From assembly GCA_025454255.1 (NCBI GenBank), contig JALOOU010000058.1:1-32893 (forward strand): DNA of 32,893 nucleotides, in the 5' to 3' direction. The stretch is from Desulfobacterales bacterium. Its GTDB lineage: Bacteria; Desulfobacterota; Desulfobacteria; Desulfobacterales; SpSt-501. Within the stretch, counting starts at the first letter, position 1. Each line of letters begins with the position of its first letter. This document shows positions 8,352 to 14,873 of the stretch, piece by piece. A model generated the notes under the pieces. The model was not told the origin of the DNA. It searched no databases and worked only from the letters and a program-made list of their open reading frames with translations. A program made the position numbers and the translations under genes.

Positions 8352-8861
8352 GTGGCAAGACACGTGATCGATCTGGACGAGAGCCGCTGCATCGGCTGCC
8401 GCGCCTGCGAGGTGCACTGCCAGGTGAAGAACCGGACCCCGGCCGGGGTCCGGCCGGGGCAGCTGGTGGCGGTGGGGCCCGAACGCTCCCGGGGCGAAGT
8501 GCGTCTCGCGGCCGCCTTCCGGCCCTGCTTTCACTGCGAGAAACCCTGGTGCGTGGCCGTCTGCCCGGTGCATGCCATGGTCCGGCGCGCGGACGGATGG
8601 GTGCACGTGGCGCGCGAGTTGTGCGTGGGGTGCCGCGCCTGCATCGCTGCCTGCCCCTGGAAAGTCCCGCAATGGGATGAGACCATCGGAAAGGTGGTGA
8701 AATGCGACGGCTGCATGGACCGCGTGGCCGCGGGCCTCGTCCCGGCCTGCGTGGCGGGCTGCACCACCCACGCCCTCTCCTTTGCGCAGGCCAATGAAAA
8801 CGTGCGCAAAATAAGGCTCCACTATGCCCGGTCGCTGCTCGTGCAAAAGCAACGCGGCTGA
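8352..8861 (+). CDS. Four-cluster 4Fe-4S electron-transfer subunit (PsrB/DmsB/HycB-like)
   Basis: A 169-residue ferredoxin-like protein, GTG start at 8352 after AGGGAG (8341-8346). Sixteen cysteines form four complete groups: 13/16/19/23, 59/62/67/71, 91/94/97/101 and 118/121/133/137, matching four [4Fe-4S] clusters in the pattern of PsrB/PhsB/DmsB/HycB. There is no transmembrane segment and no export signal. It should wire the preceding molybdoenzyme to a partner. No NrfD/PsrC-type membrane anchor follows; the next gene is a GAF protein. The only membrane partners visible are the upstream antiporter subunits. Function as an electron-transfer subunit is secure; the partner is inferred. Confidence 0.93.
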   Translation: MARHVIDLDESRCIGCRACEVHCQVKNRTPAGVRPGQLVAVGPERSRGEVRLAAAFRPCFHCEKPWCVAVCPVHAMVRRADGWVHVARELCVGCRACIAACPWKVPQWDETIGKVVKCDGCMDRVAAGLVPACVAGCTTHALSFAQANENVRKIRLHYARSLLVQKQRG

Positions 8862-8954
8862 GCCCCAGGCTCCAATACGCCTGCGCCACCAGCGCATCGC
8901 CGATCCTGAAACTTCCGCAGGCGGGTGAATAGAGGCCCGACGCCACCCCAACGG

Positions 8955-8967
8955 AAACTTTAAGTTT
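8955..8967. promoter_or_regulatory. Short inverted repeat upstream of GAF gene
   Basis: AAACTT and AAGTTT flank a single central T, just upstream of the AAAGGAGG ribosome site (8971-8978) of the tandem-GAF gene. The AT-rich palindrome stands out in GC-rich sequence and could be an operator or an RNA element that affects ribosome access. No protein can be assigned to it. Confidence 0.25.
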
Positions 8968-8988
8968 AGGAAAGGAGGAGTGCGATCC

Positions 8989-10011
8989 ATGCCCAGCCAC
9001 GAATTCTTTCGCCGCTACCTTCAAGCGCTGAACGACATCCATGGCTTCTTCAGCCTGGAAAAAACCCAGACCGCCGTGGTCCAGAGCGCGGTGGTGCTCT
9101 TCGGGGCTCGCGGCGCAAGCCTCCTCATGTTCGACCCCGGCGGGGAGCACTTGATCGTCTCCGCCAGCTTCGGGCTGAGCGAGACCTACAAATCCAAGGG
9201 GGCCGTCAACCCGCAGCAGAGCCTCGGGGAAACCCTTCTTCGCGTGCCGGTGGTCGTGCGGGATGTGGCCGTCGACCCCAACGTGCAGTACCGCGAGGCG
9301 GCGCTGCAGGAGGGCATCCGCTGTATCGTCGGATTGCCGCTTGCGGCGGGCAACCTGCTCGCGGGCTCTTTGCGCCTCTATTTCGCCCAAACCATGGAGT
9401 TCAAGCCCGAGGAGATGGAATCCCTGACGGCCCTGGCGGCCCAGGCCAGCCATGCCCTCAAAAAGGCCTTTTATTTCGCATCGATGAAGACCGCCGTCTT
9501 CGACATCGAGCGGCTGCACGAGACAGATGTCAAGCGCGCCATGCAGTCTTTGGTGAAAACCATGGCAGCCTACGGCCTGGCGCACGCCTGCCGGCTGATG
9601 CTGGTGGACCGCGCGACGGAAACCATGAGCAACATGGTGAGTTTCGGCTTGAGCGACACCTATGTCGCCAAGGGCCCGGTCGGCTGGAAGACCAGCCTGG
9701 GCGAGGTGACCTCCGGGATGCCGGTGGTGATCTCGGACGTGGCGGCGGACCCGCGGGTCCAGTACCGCGAAGCGGCGCTGGCGGAAAACATCCGCACCAT
9801 CCTGGGGCTGCCGGTGCGGATCGGAACCCAGGTCGTCGGCGCGCTGCGTCTGTACTATCGGTTCGTTTTCGAACCCGACGCGGATTACGTCGAATGGATG
9901 CAGCACCTGACCCACCACGTCGGCATGGCGCTGGAAAAGGCCCGGATGATGGCCCAGGTCCAGGACCGTGCCACCTGGTACGAAGCGATCCTCAAGGACT
10001 TCGAGCGCTGA
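8989..10011 (+). CDS. Tandem GAF-domain protein
   Basis: A 340-residue soluble protein. ATG 8989 is preferred over a GTG at 8980 because the AAAGGAGG at 8971-8978 lies about 10 bases before the ATG but is almost on top of the GTG. It consists of two GAF-type sensor domains (about 20-155 and 185-320) and nothing else: no kinase, cyclase, PAS or DNA-binding part. The halves are recent-looking duplicates: FGLSETYKSKG versus FGLSDTYVAKG, then PVVVRDVAVDPNVQYREAAL versus PVVISDVAADPRVQYREAAL, then GLPL versus GLPV and LRLYF versus LRLYY. A 25-residue C-terminal helix ends LKDFER. GAF domains bind small ligands or sense redox state; the ligand is unknown. It lies 127 bases after the ferredoxin gene, so it may be separately transcribed. 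Confidence 0.85.
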   Translation: MPSHEFFRRYLQALNDIHGFFSLEKTQTAVVQSAVVLFGARGASLLMFDPGGEHLIVSASFGLSETYKSKGAVNPQQSLGETLLRVPVVVRDVAVDPNVQYREAALQEGIRCIVGLPLAAGNLLAGSLRLYFAQTMEFKPEEMESLTALAAQASHALKKAFYFASMKTAVFDIERLHETDVKRAMQSLVKTMAAYGLAHACRLMLVDRATETMSNMVSFGLSDTYVAKGPVGWKTSLGEVTSGMPVVISDVAADPRVQYREAALAENIRTILGLPVRIGTQVVGALRLYYRFVFEPDADYVEWMQHLTHHVGMALEKARMMAQVQDRATWYEAILKDFER

Positions 10012-10067
10012 TGCGACCCCCTGCCTGCCGCTGGGAGGACGGCGGGTGCCGCCGGCGGCCCTGCCGG

Positions 10068-10081
10068 CAGGGGGCCCCCTG
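10068..10081. repeat. 14-bp perfect GC palindrome
   Basis: CAGGGGGCCCCCTG lies in the 225-base gap between the GAF and transketolase genes, just after another GC palindrome (CTGCCGGCAG, 10061-10070). The two overlap, so only one could form at a time. It may contribute to termination after the GAF gene. No gene is seen in this gap. Confidence 0.4.
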
Positions 10082-10135
10082 CCCGATGCCCTCCCTGTCC
10101 CTACCGGTCCTAATTGCGAACCCACGGCGAAGGTG

Positions 10136-10165
10136 CTCGCGCCGATTCCCTTGAATCGGCGCGAG
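10136..10165 (+). terminator. Perfect 13-bp stem-loop before the transketolase genes
   Basis: Arms 10136-10148 (CTCGCGCCGATTC) and 10153-10165 are exact reverse complements around a CCTT loop. The sequence after it (GATTCTGTTATC) has only scattered T residues, so it is not a textbook intrinsic terminator. It lies 125 bases after the GAF stop and 72 bases before the transketolase start. It may end the upstream transcript, or be part of the leader of the downstream operon. Confidence 0.55.
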
Positions 10166-10236
10166 GATTCTGTTATCGGGACTCAATTCCAATCATTGCC
10201 TTCGCGCCGCGATCCGGCGCCTGGGCAGGAGGGGGT

Positions 10237-11064
10237 ATGGTGGAACAAACGCTGTCCCGCGAGCAACTGGATGAATTGGCCCGGCAGTTCCGCTACGTCG
10301 TCACGGACGCCATCTGCCGGTCCGGCTCCGGCCACCTCGGCGGGGTGATGAGCCTGGTGGAGATCGTCGTCAGCCTCTATTTTCAGGTCATGCGCCTCCG
10401 GCCGGAGGAGCCCGAATGGCCGGAGCGCGACCGGCTGGTGCTCTCCAAGGGCCACGCCGGCCCCATCGTCTACACCGCACTGGCCTACAAGGGCTTCTTT
10501 CCCAAGGCGTGGCTCGCCACCATCAATGCCAACGGGACCCGGCTGCCCAGCCACATGGACCAGATCCTGACCCCGGGCGTGGAGGTCACCGCCGGCTCCC
10601 TCGGCCAGGGGCTCTCCTGCGCCTGCGGCATGGCGCTGGCGGCCAAGCTGGACGGCGGCAAGCACCGGGTCTTCTGCATCATCGGCGACGGGGAGAGCAA
10701 CGAGGGGCAGATCTGGGAGGCGGCGCTCTTCGCCGGCCACCGCCGGCTGGACAATCTCATCGCCATCTGCGACTACAACAAGATGCAGATCGACGGCCGC
10801 ACCGAGGAGATCGTCCGTCTGGAACCCCTGGCCGACAAGTGGCGCGCCTTCGGCTGGGAGGTCTTCGAGATGGACGGGCACGACTGGGACGCCATCCGGA
10901 CCACCCTCGCCGCCGCCGATGCCGTTGCCGGCAAGCCGGCCATGATCCTGGCGCACACGATCAAGGGCAAGGGCAACCGCGAGTCCGAGGGGCTGGTGGA
11001 CTGCCACAACATCAAGGTGCCCGACCAGTGCCGGTCTTGTGGGAGCGGCTTGCCGCCGCGATGA
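10237..11064 (+). CDS. Transketolase, N-terminal (thiamine-diphosphate) subunit
   Basis: A 275-residue first half of a split transketolase, which moves two-carbon ketol units between sugar phosphates. ATG 10237 follows AGGAGGGGG. The TPP-binding signature is GDG (150-152) with N181. Active-site histidines are visible at H33 (SGSGHLGG) and H73 (SKGHAG). The partner half starts at 11158. The C-terminus is odd: the family-like sequence ends at VPDQ (residue 264) and the last 11 residues (CRSCGSGLPPR) are encoded by a REP-like palindromic element that supplies the stop. The subunit may therefore lack its natural last residues; after the stop neither open frame can be assigned with confidence. Alternative TPP enzymes of the same fold (such as sulfosugar transketolases) cannot be excluded. 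Confidence 0.9.
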   Translation: MVEQTLSREQLDELARQFRYVVTDAICRSGSGHLGGVMSLVEIVVSLYFQVMRLRPEEPEWPERDRLVLSKGHAGPIVYTALAYKGFFPKAWLATINANGTRLPSHMDQILTPGVEVTAGSLGQGLSCACGMALAAKLDGGKHRVFCIIGDGESNEGQIWEAALFAGHRRLDNLIAICDYNKMQIDGRTEEIVRLEPLADKWRAFGWEVFEMDGHDWDAIRTTLAAADAVAGKPAMILAHTIKGKGNRESEGLVDCHNIKVPDQCRSCGSGLPPR

Positions 11065-11071
11065 TCGCGGC
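11035..11071. repeat. REP-like palindromic element at the 3' end of the transketolase gene
   Basis: The head TCTTGTGGGAG is followed by GCGGC-TT-GCCGC (11045-11056) and an overlapping hairpin with arms GCCGCGAT (11055-11062) and ATCGCGGC (11064-11071). The head plus GC stem closely resembles REP elements mobilised by REP-associated tyrosine transposases, best known in Pseudomonas. It supplies the stop codon of the transketolase N-terminal subunit. Only one copy was noticed in this window. Confidence 0.5.
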
Positions 11072-11157
11072 TATACGCAGCGCTTGACGAAGACAGAAGA
11101 AGGATGCGACCTCATTGCACGCGTTTTGGGGGTTAAAGGTTTGGAAGGGTTGATGCG

Positions 11158-12108
11158 ATGACCGACTATTCCGAAATGGAGATGCGCATCGTCTACGCGC
11201 GGACCTTGAACGAGCTGATCGAACGCAACCCGAACGTCCTGTGCCTCGAGGCGGACCTGGCCAAGGCGGACGCCACCATCCCCGAGGTCTCCGGCCGACA
11301 CCCGGGCAACTTCATCAACTGCGGGGTGCAGGAGGCCAACATGATCGGGGTGGGCGCCGGCCTGGCGCGCGAGGGCAAGATCCCCTTCTGCGCCACCTTC
11401 AGCGCCTTCGCCTCCCGCCGCTGCTACGACCAGATCACCATCAGCGTCGCCTACGCCAACAACAACGTCAAGATCGTGGGCAACTCCCCGGGCATCACCC
11501 AGGGCCCCAACGGCGGCACCCACATGTGCTTCCAGGACCTGGCCATCATGCGGGCCATGCCGAACATGCACGTCTACAGCCCCGCGGACGCCCACGAGCT
11601 GAGGGCGGTGATGTTCCACATGGCCGAGCACCGCCAGCCGACCTATCTGCAGCTGGTGCGGCTCAAGATGCCCCCGCTCTTCGATGAAAACTGCCGCTTC
11701 GACCCGCAGCGCGCGGTGCGTCTGGCCGAGGGAGCGGCGGTGACCCTGGTGGCCACGGGCTTCATGACCCGCTTCGCCCGCGATGCCGCCCGCGAACTGG
11801 CGGCCGATGGCATCGGCGTCGACCTGCTGCACTACCCGTCCGTCAAGCCCTTCGACGCGCAGAGCCTGATCGACTCCGCGCGGCGCACCGGCGCGGTCGT
11901 CACGGTGGAGAACCAGAGCATCATCGGCGGGCTGGGAAGCGCCGTCTGCGAAGTCCTGGGAGAGCATCACCCGGTCAAGGTGAAGCGCCTGGGGGTTCCC
12001 GACCGGTTCGGCGAGGTGGGGGACCAGGAGTATCTGTTCAGCAAGCACGGGTTCGGCCCGCAGCACATTGCCCAGGCGTGCCGGGAGATGGCCCGTTCCG
12101 TCAAGTAA
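11158..12108 (+). CDS. Transketolase, C-terminal (pyrimidine-binding) subunit
   Basis: A 316-residue second half of the split transketolase. It has the pyrimidine-binding domain with the cofactor-activating glutamate E59 (NCGVQEANMIGVGAGLA), FATFSAF-like CATFSAFASRRCYDQI, and a C-terminal transketolase domain (about 185-310, VTLVATGFM, VVTVENQSIIGGLGSAV). Length is normal for this subunit. It follows the N-terminal subunit by 93 bases, a gap that holds low-GC sequence and is preceded by the REP-like element. The two subunits should form an alpha2beta2 enzyme that joins the pentose phosphate and glycolytic pools. It precedes an MFS transporter by 28 bases. Confidence 0.93.
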   Translation: MTDYSEMEMRIVYARTLNELIERNPNVLCLEADLAKADATIPEVSGRHPGNFINCGVQEANMIGVGAGLAREGKIPFCATFSAFASRRCYDQITISVAYANNNVKIVGNSPGITQGPNGGTHMCFQDLAIMRAMPNMHVYSPADAHELRAVMFHMAEHRQPTYLQLVRLKMPPLFDENCRFDPQRAVRLAEGAAVTLVATGFMTRFARDAARELAADGIGVDLLHYPSVKPFDAQSLIDSARRTGAVVTVENQSIIGGLGSAVCEVLGEHHPVKVKRLGVPDRFGEVGDQEYLFSKHGFGPQHIAQACREMARSVK

Positions 12109-12136
12109 TGCCACCCGATTTCAGCATCCGTGCCGC

Positions 12137-13366
12137 ATGACACCCAGCGCACCGCAACCGGGCCCCCCCTGGCGCCGAACCCTTTACATCATGGTGTTCT
12201 GCCAGACGATCACCTCGGTCGGCTTCTCCAGCATCTTCCCGTTCCTGCCGCTCTACGTGAAATCGTTGGGCTCGGTTACCTCCCTCAGCACGGACCTGCT
12301 CTCCGGACTGGTCTTTTCGTGCCAGGCCTTCTCCATGATGGTGGCCTCGCCCTTCTGGGGCACGCTGGCCGACCGCTGGGGGCGCAAGCTCATGGTGGAG
12401 CGGGCCATGTTCGGGGGGGCGCTGCTGCTTGGGGCGATGGCCTTCGTGCGCTCCGCGGAGGAGCTGGTGCTCCTGCGCACCATCCAGGGGCTGATCACGG
12501 GCACTATTGGCGCGGCCAATGCGCTGGTGGCTTCGCAGGTGCCGCGGGAGCGCACCGGTTATGCCATGGGGATGCTGCAGGTGGGGATGGGGCTGGGGGT
12601 CGGCCTGGGCCCGGTCATCGGCGGGGCCGTGGCCGACGCCTTCGGCTACCGCGCGGCCTTTTACGTGACCGGCGCCCTCCTGGCCATCGCCGGCGTGGTC
12701 GTGGTGTTCGGGGTGCAGGAGACCTTCACGGCCGCGGAGCGCACCGCGGGGCGGAAGTTCGACTTCTGGAAAGAGTGGCGCCGGATCTTTACCGCCGCCG
12801 GGGTGCTCACCACCTACAGCCTGCGGTTTCTGGACTCGCTCGTGCGCATGCTCTTTCTGCCGATCCTGCCCCTGTTCGCCCTGGAGCTGATTGCGGACGC
12901 CGCGCGGGTGAACAGCTTCACCGGCCTGGTGATCGGTTCGGCCTCGGCCTCCGCCGCCGTCTTCTCGGTCTTCTTCGGCCGGCTGGGGGATCGCACCGGC
13001 CACCGGCGCATCGTCATCGCGGGGTCGTTGGTGGGTTTCCTCTCGTTTCTGCTGCAGGGGGTTGTGACCAGCGGCTGGCAGTTTCTGGCGCTGCAGGTCT
13101 TGGCGGGCATCGCCCACGGCGGGGTCGTCACCGGGGTGAGCGCCCTGCTCGCCCGCTACACCGCCTGCGGGGACGAGGGGGCGGTGTACGGCCTGGACAA
13201 CTCGATCAACTCCGGCGCGCGCGCCGTCGCGCCCATGGTCGGCGTAGCGATCGCGATGGGGCTGGGAATGCGGGCGGTGTTCGGGGCGGCCTCCCTGTTC
13301 TATCTCGCGGCGGCCTTTTTGGCCCTGCGCGCGCTGCCGCGGACCGTCGCCTGCGACAATCGTTAG
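12137..13366 (+). CDS. Major facilitator superfamily transporter
   Basis: A 409-residue inner-membrane transporter with about 12 helices. ATG 12137 is the first credible start; the open frame extends upstream into the preceding gene. The MFS loop signature between helices 2 and 3 is clear (FWGTLADRWGRKLMVERAM, around residues 74-92), with a second copy in the C-terminal half (FFGRLGDRTGHRRIVIAGS). The motif GMGLGVGLGPVIGG near helix 5 is of the antiporter (motif C) type seen in drug and metabolite exporters, which suggests efflux by proton antiport; the substrate is unknown. It sits in one run with the transketolase pair and with the amidotransferase-like hydrolase, whose ribosome site starts at its stop codon. 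Confidence 0.9.
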   Translation: MTPSAPQPGPPWRRTLYIMVFCQTITSVGFSSIFPFLPLYVKSLGSVTSLSTDLLSGLVFSCQAFSMMVASPFWGTLADRWGRKLMVERAMFGGALLLGAMAFVRSAEELVLLRTIQGLITGTIGAANALVASQVPRERTGYAMGMLQVGMGLGVGLGPVIGGAVADAFGYRAAFYVTGALLAIAGVVVVFGVQETFTAAERTAGRKFDFWKEWRRIFTAAGVLTTYSLRFLDSLVRMLFLPILPLFALELIADAARVNSFTGLVIGSASASAAVFSVFFGRLGDRTGHRRIVIAGSLVGFLSFLLQGVVTSGWQFLALQVLAGIAHGGVVTGVSALLARYTACGDEGAVYGLDNSINSGARAVAPMVGVAIAMGLGMRAVFGAASLFYLAAAFLALRALPRTVACDNR

Positions 13367-13387
13367 ATGGAGGGAAGGGAAACGCAT

Positions 13388-14143
13388 ATGGGGATAGTTA
13401 AGCGCGGCCGGCCGCTGATCGGGATCACCTGCTCGCGGGTGACCGGTGGGGCCTGGGGGGTCTATTCCCTGGGCCACTTCATGGACTACACCTTTTCCGA
13501 ATACAGCCAGGCGATCCTGCATGCCGACGGGGCGCCGCTCATCGTGCCGGCGGCCCAGGACGAGAGCAGCCTGGAGAGGATTCTGGGCGCGGTCCAGGGC
13601 CTGATCCTGAGCGGCGGCCCCGACATCCACCCGCGGCGCTACGGGGAGGAGCCGGCGGCCGGGTTGGGAGAAGTCGACGAGGCGCTCGACCGCATGGAGC
13701 TCATGGCTGCCGCGCTTGCCGTCAAGATGGACCTTCCGGTGCTGGGCATCTGCCGGGGGATCCAGGTGCTCAATGTCGCCCTCGGAGGCACGCTCTACCA
13801 GGACATCCCCTCGCAAATTGCGGACTCCATCTGCCACACCCCCAAGGCGGACAAGGCCGTCCCCACCCACACCGTTCGAATCGAAGCCCGCAGCCGCCTG
13901 CGCCGCATTTTCGGCCAGCCGGAGATCTGGGTGAACGGCAAGCACCACCAGGCGCTGAAGGACCCGGCGCCCGGGCTGGTTGTCGCCGCGCGGGCCAGGG
14001 ACGGGGTGGTCGAGGCGGTCGAGCACCCGGGCAGGCGCTATCTCCTAGGCGTGCAGTGGCACCCCGAGGGGACGTGGCGGGACGACGCGTATTCCAAAAA
14101 GCTGTTCCGCTCCTTCGTGCGCGCTGCCGGGGAGGTGGTTTAA
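13388..14143 (+). CDS. Class I glutamine amidotransferase-like hydrolase (peptidase C26, PuuD-like)
   Basis: A 251-residue cytoplasmic hydrolase. ATG 13388 is chosen because GGAGGGAAGGGA lies just upstream; the in-frame ATG at 13367, directly after the MFS stop, has no such site. The nucleophile is C122 (VLGICRGIQVLN) and the triad is completed by H225 and E227 (GVQWHPEG). The C26 hallmarks GLILSGGPDIHPRRYGEEP and NGKHHQAL are present. Relatives cleave gamma-glutamyl bonds, for example gamma-glutamyl-GABA in putrescine breakdown; no other Puu genes are here, so the substrate is open. Its TAA overlaps the stop codon of the convergent toxin gene through the shared TTAA. Confidence 0.9.
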   Translation: MGIVKRGRPLIGITCSRVTGGAWGVYSLGHFMDYTFSEYSQAILHADGAPLIVPAAQDESSLERILGAVQGLILSGGPDIHPRRYGEEPAAGLGEVDEALDRMELMAAALAVKMDLPVLGICRGIQVLNVALGGTLYQDIPSQIADSICHTPKADKAVPTHTVRIEARSRLRRIFGQPEIWVNGKHHQALKDPAPGLVVAARARDGVVEAVEHPGRRYLLGVQWHPEGTWRDDAYSKKLFRSFVRAAGEVV

Positions 14144-14466
14144 GAGTGGAGCAGCCGCCGCTGCAGCAGCGCCTGCAGGTCGCGACGACCGTCGACGATC
14201 AGCAGAACATAGACGGTCTTGCCCATGACGCGGTAAATAATGCGGTACGGTTTGAAAAAGATCTCGCGGTACTCCTCAATCCCGAGGTCCAGCAGCTCCT
14301 TGGGATAAGCACCCCGCTCCGGAAATTCGGAAAGCTTGGAGAACGCCTTTTCGACTTGTTCCAAAACGTAGCCCGCTTTTCGAGGTGCATCCTGCAACGC
14401 AATGTAAGCATATAATTCTTCGAGATCGCGTGAGGCATTCTTGGTCAGCAAGACCATGAACGGCAT
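14140..14466 (-). CDS. RelE/ParE-family toxin
   Basis: A 108-residue protein of the RelE/ParE plasmid-stabilisation family. It has the family's opening (VLLTKNASRDLEELYAYI), a helical hairpin, and the C-terminal strands YREIFFKPYRIIYRVMGKT followed by VYVLLIVDGRRDLQALLQRR. Its ATG overlaps the antitoxin stop by one base (TAATG), so the two are translated together. RelE types cut mRNA on the ribosome and ParE types poison gyrase; the sequence alone does not decide between them. Its stop overlaps that of the convergent hydrolase gene. GC content is visibly lower than in the neighbours, consistent with a transferred module. Confidence 0.88.
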   Translation of the reverse strand: MPFMVLLTKNASRDLEELYAYIALQDAPRKAGYVLEQVEKAFSKLSEFPERGAYPKELLDLGIEEYREIFFKPYRIIYRVMGKTVYVLLIVDGRRDLQALLQRRLLHS

Positions 14467-14741
14467 TACCGAGCCTCCCGCCGTTCGCGAAGACGCTTGA
14501 TCACATTCTCCGCGGGCAAAAACTCGCCTTTCTCAACCTGACGCATACCGAGTGCCAGAATTTTCAAAAGCGCCATTGTTTGCCGGGTCTGTTCGTAGCT
14601 TTCGATATCTTGCAGAACCACCTTGGCCTCGCCATTCTGGGTAATGACCATCGGCTCCTGCTGTTCGGCAAGCGTTCTTACGATTTCGGCGGCATGGGCC
14701 TTCAGATAGCTAATGGGCTTGATCCGGCCTGACAATTTCAT
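14466..14741 (-). CDS. Phd/YefM-family antitoxin
   Basis: A 91-residue antitoxin. The N-terminal Phd/YefM DNA-binding fold is recognisable (ISYLKAHAAEIVRTLAEQQ, then PMVITQNGEAKVVLQDIESYEQ), and the helical C-terminus (about 55-91) should wrap and neutralise the toxin. The start has a GGAGG ribosome site (bases 14748-14752 on the plus strand read CCTCC). Antitoxins of this family repress their own promoter. A near-perfect palindrome overlapping a promoter-like sequence lies 27 bases upstream of the start. The pair lies directly behind the lysine-pathway gene on the same strand. Confidence 0.9.
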   Translation of the reverse strand: MKLSGRIKPISYLKAHAAEIVRTLAEQQEPMVITQNGEAKVVLQDIESYEQTRQTMALLKILALGMRQVEKGEFLPAENVIKRLRERREAR

Positions 14742-14767
14742 GAGGCCACCTCCATTTCCAACGATAT

Positions 14768-14781
14768 GACTTAATTTAGTC
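14768..14781. promoter_or_regulatory. Candidate autoregulatory operator of the toxin-antitoxin operon
   Basis: GACTTAATTTAGTC is an inverted repeat with six of seven positions per arm matching. It covers the -10-like hexamer of the putative antitoxin promoter, which is where a Phd/YefM repressor would be expected to bind. The AT-rich composition contrasts with the surroundings. Confidence 0.5.
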
Positions 14782-14802
14782 CATAAACAGGTCTGCCGTC
14801 AA
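14773..14802 (-). promoter_or_regulatory. Candidate sigma-70-type promoter of the toxin-antitoxin operon
   Basis: Read on the minus strand, TTGACG (14797-14802) and TAAATT (14773-14778) are separated by 18 bases. Five of six and four of six positions match the consensus. It lies about 30-60 bases before the antitoxin start and overlaps the palindrome at 14768-14781. Confidence 0.5.
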
Positions 14803-14818
14803 GCTGCGTGCTCCGATG

Positions 14819-14841
14819 GCCTCAGGCAATGAGCCCGAGGC
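14819..14841 (-). terminator. Stem-loop between the lysine-pathway gene and the toxin-antitoxin pair
   Basis: GCCTC pairs with GAGGC and GGC with GCC, with one A-C mismatch between and an AATGA loop. It lies 33 bases past the stop of the reductase gene. No run of U follows on either strand, so an intrinsic terminator is possible but weakly supported. Confidence 0.3.
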
Positions 14842-14873
14842 GAGGTGGCCGCCTGATCCGAAATTCCAGCACC

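Noticed and set aside
5138..8392. A 1084-codon open frame on the minus strand opposite the NuoN-like and molybdoenzyme genes
   Set aside because: It lies antisense to two recognisable enzymes and its product is low-complexity with no motif.
6239..8861. Naming the molybdoenzyme pair thiosulfate or polysulfide reductase (phsAB/psrAB)
   Set aside because: There is no export signal, no membrane anchor gene and no recognisable metal-ligand Cys, so the periplasmic enzyme names would mislead.
10237..12108. Assignment of the split transketolase to a sulfosugar (sulfo-transketolase) pathway
   Set aside because: That pathway uses a two-part transketolase, but none of its other enzymes is visible here. 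The TauE/SafE gene lies 17 kb away and is not linked.
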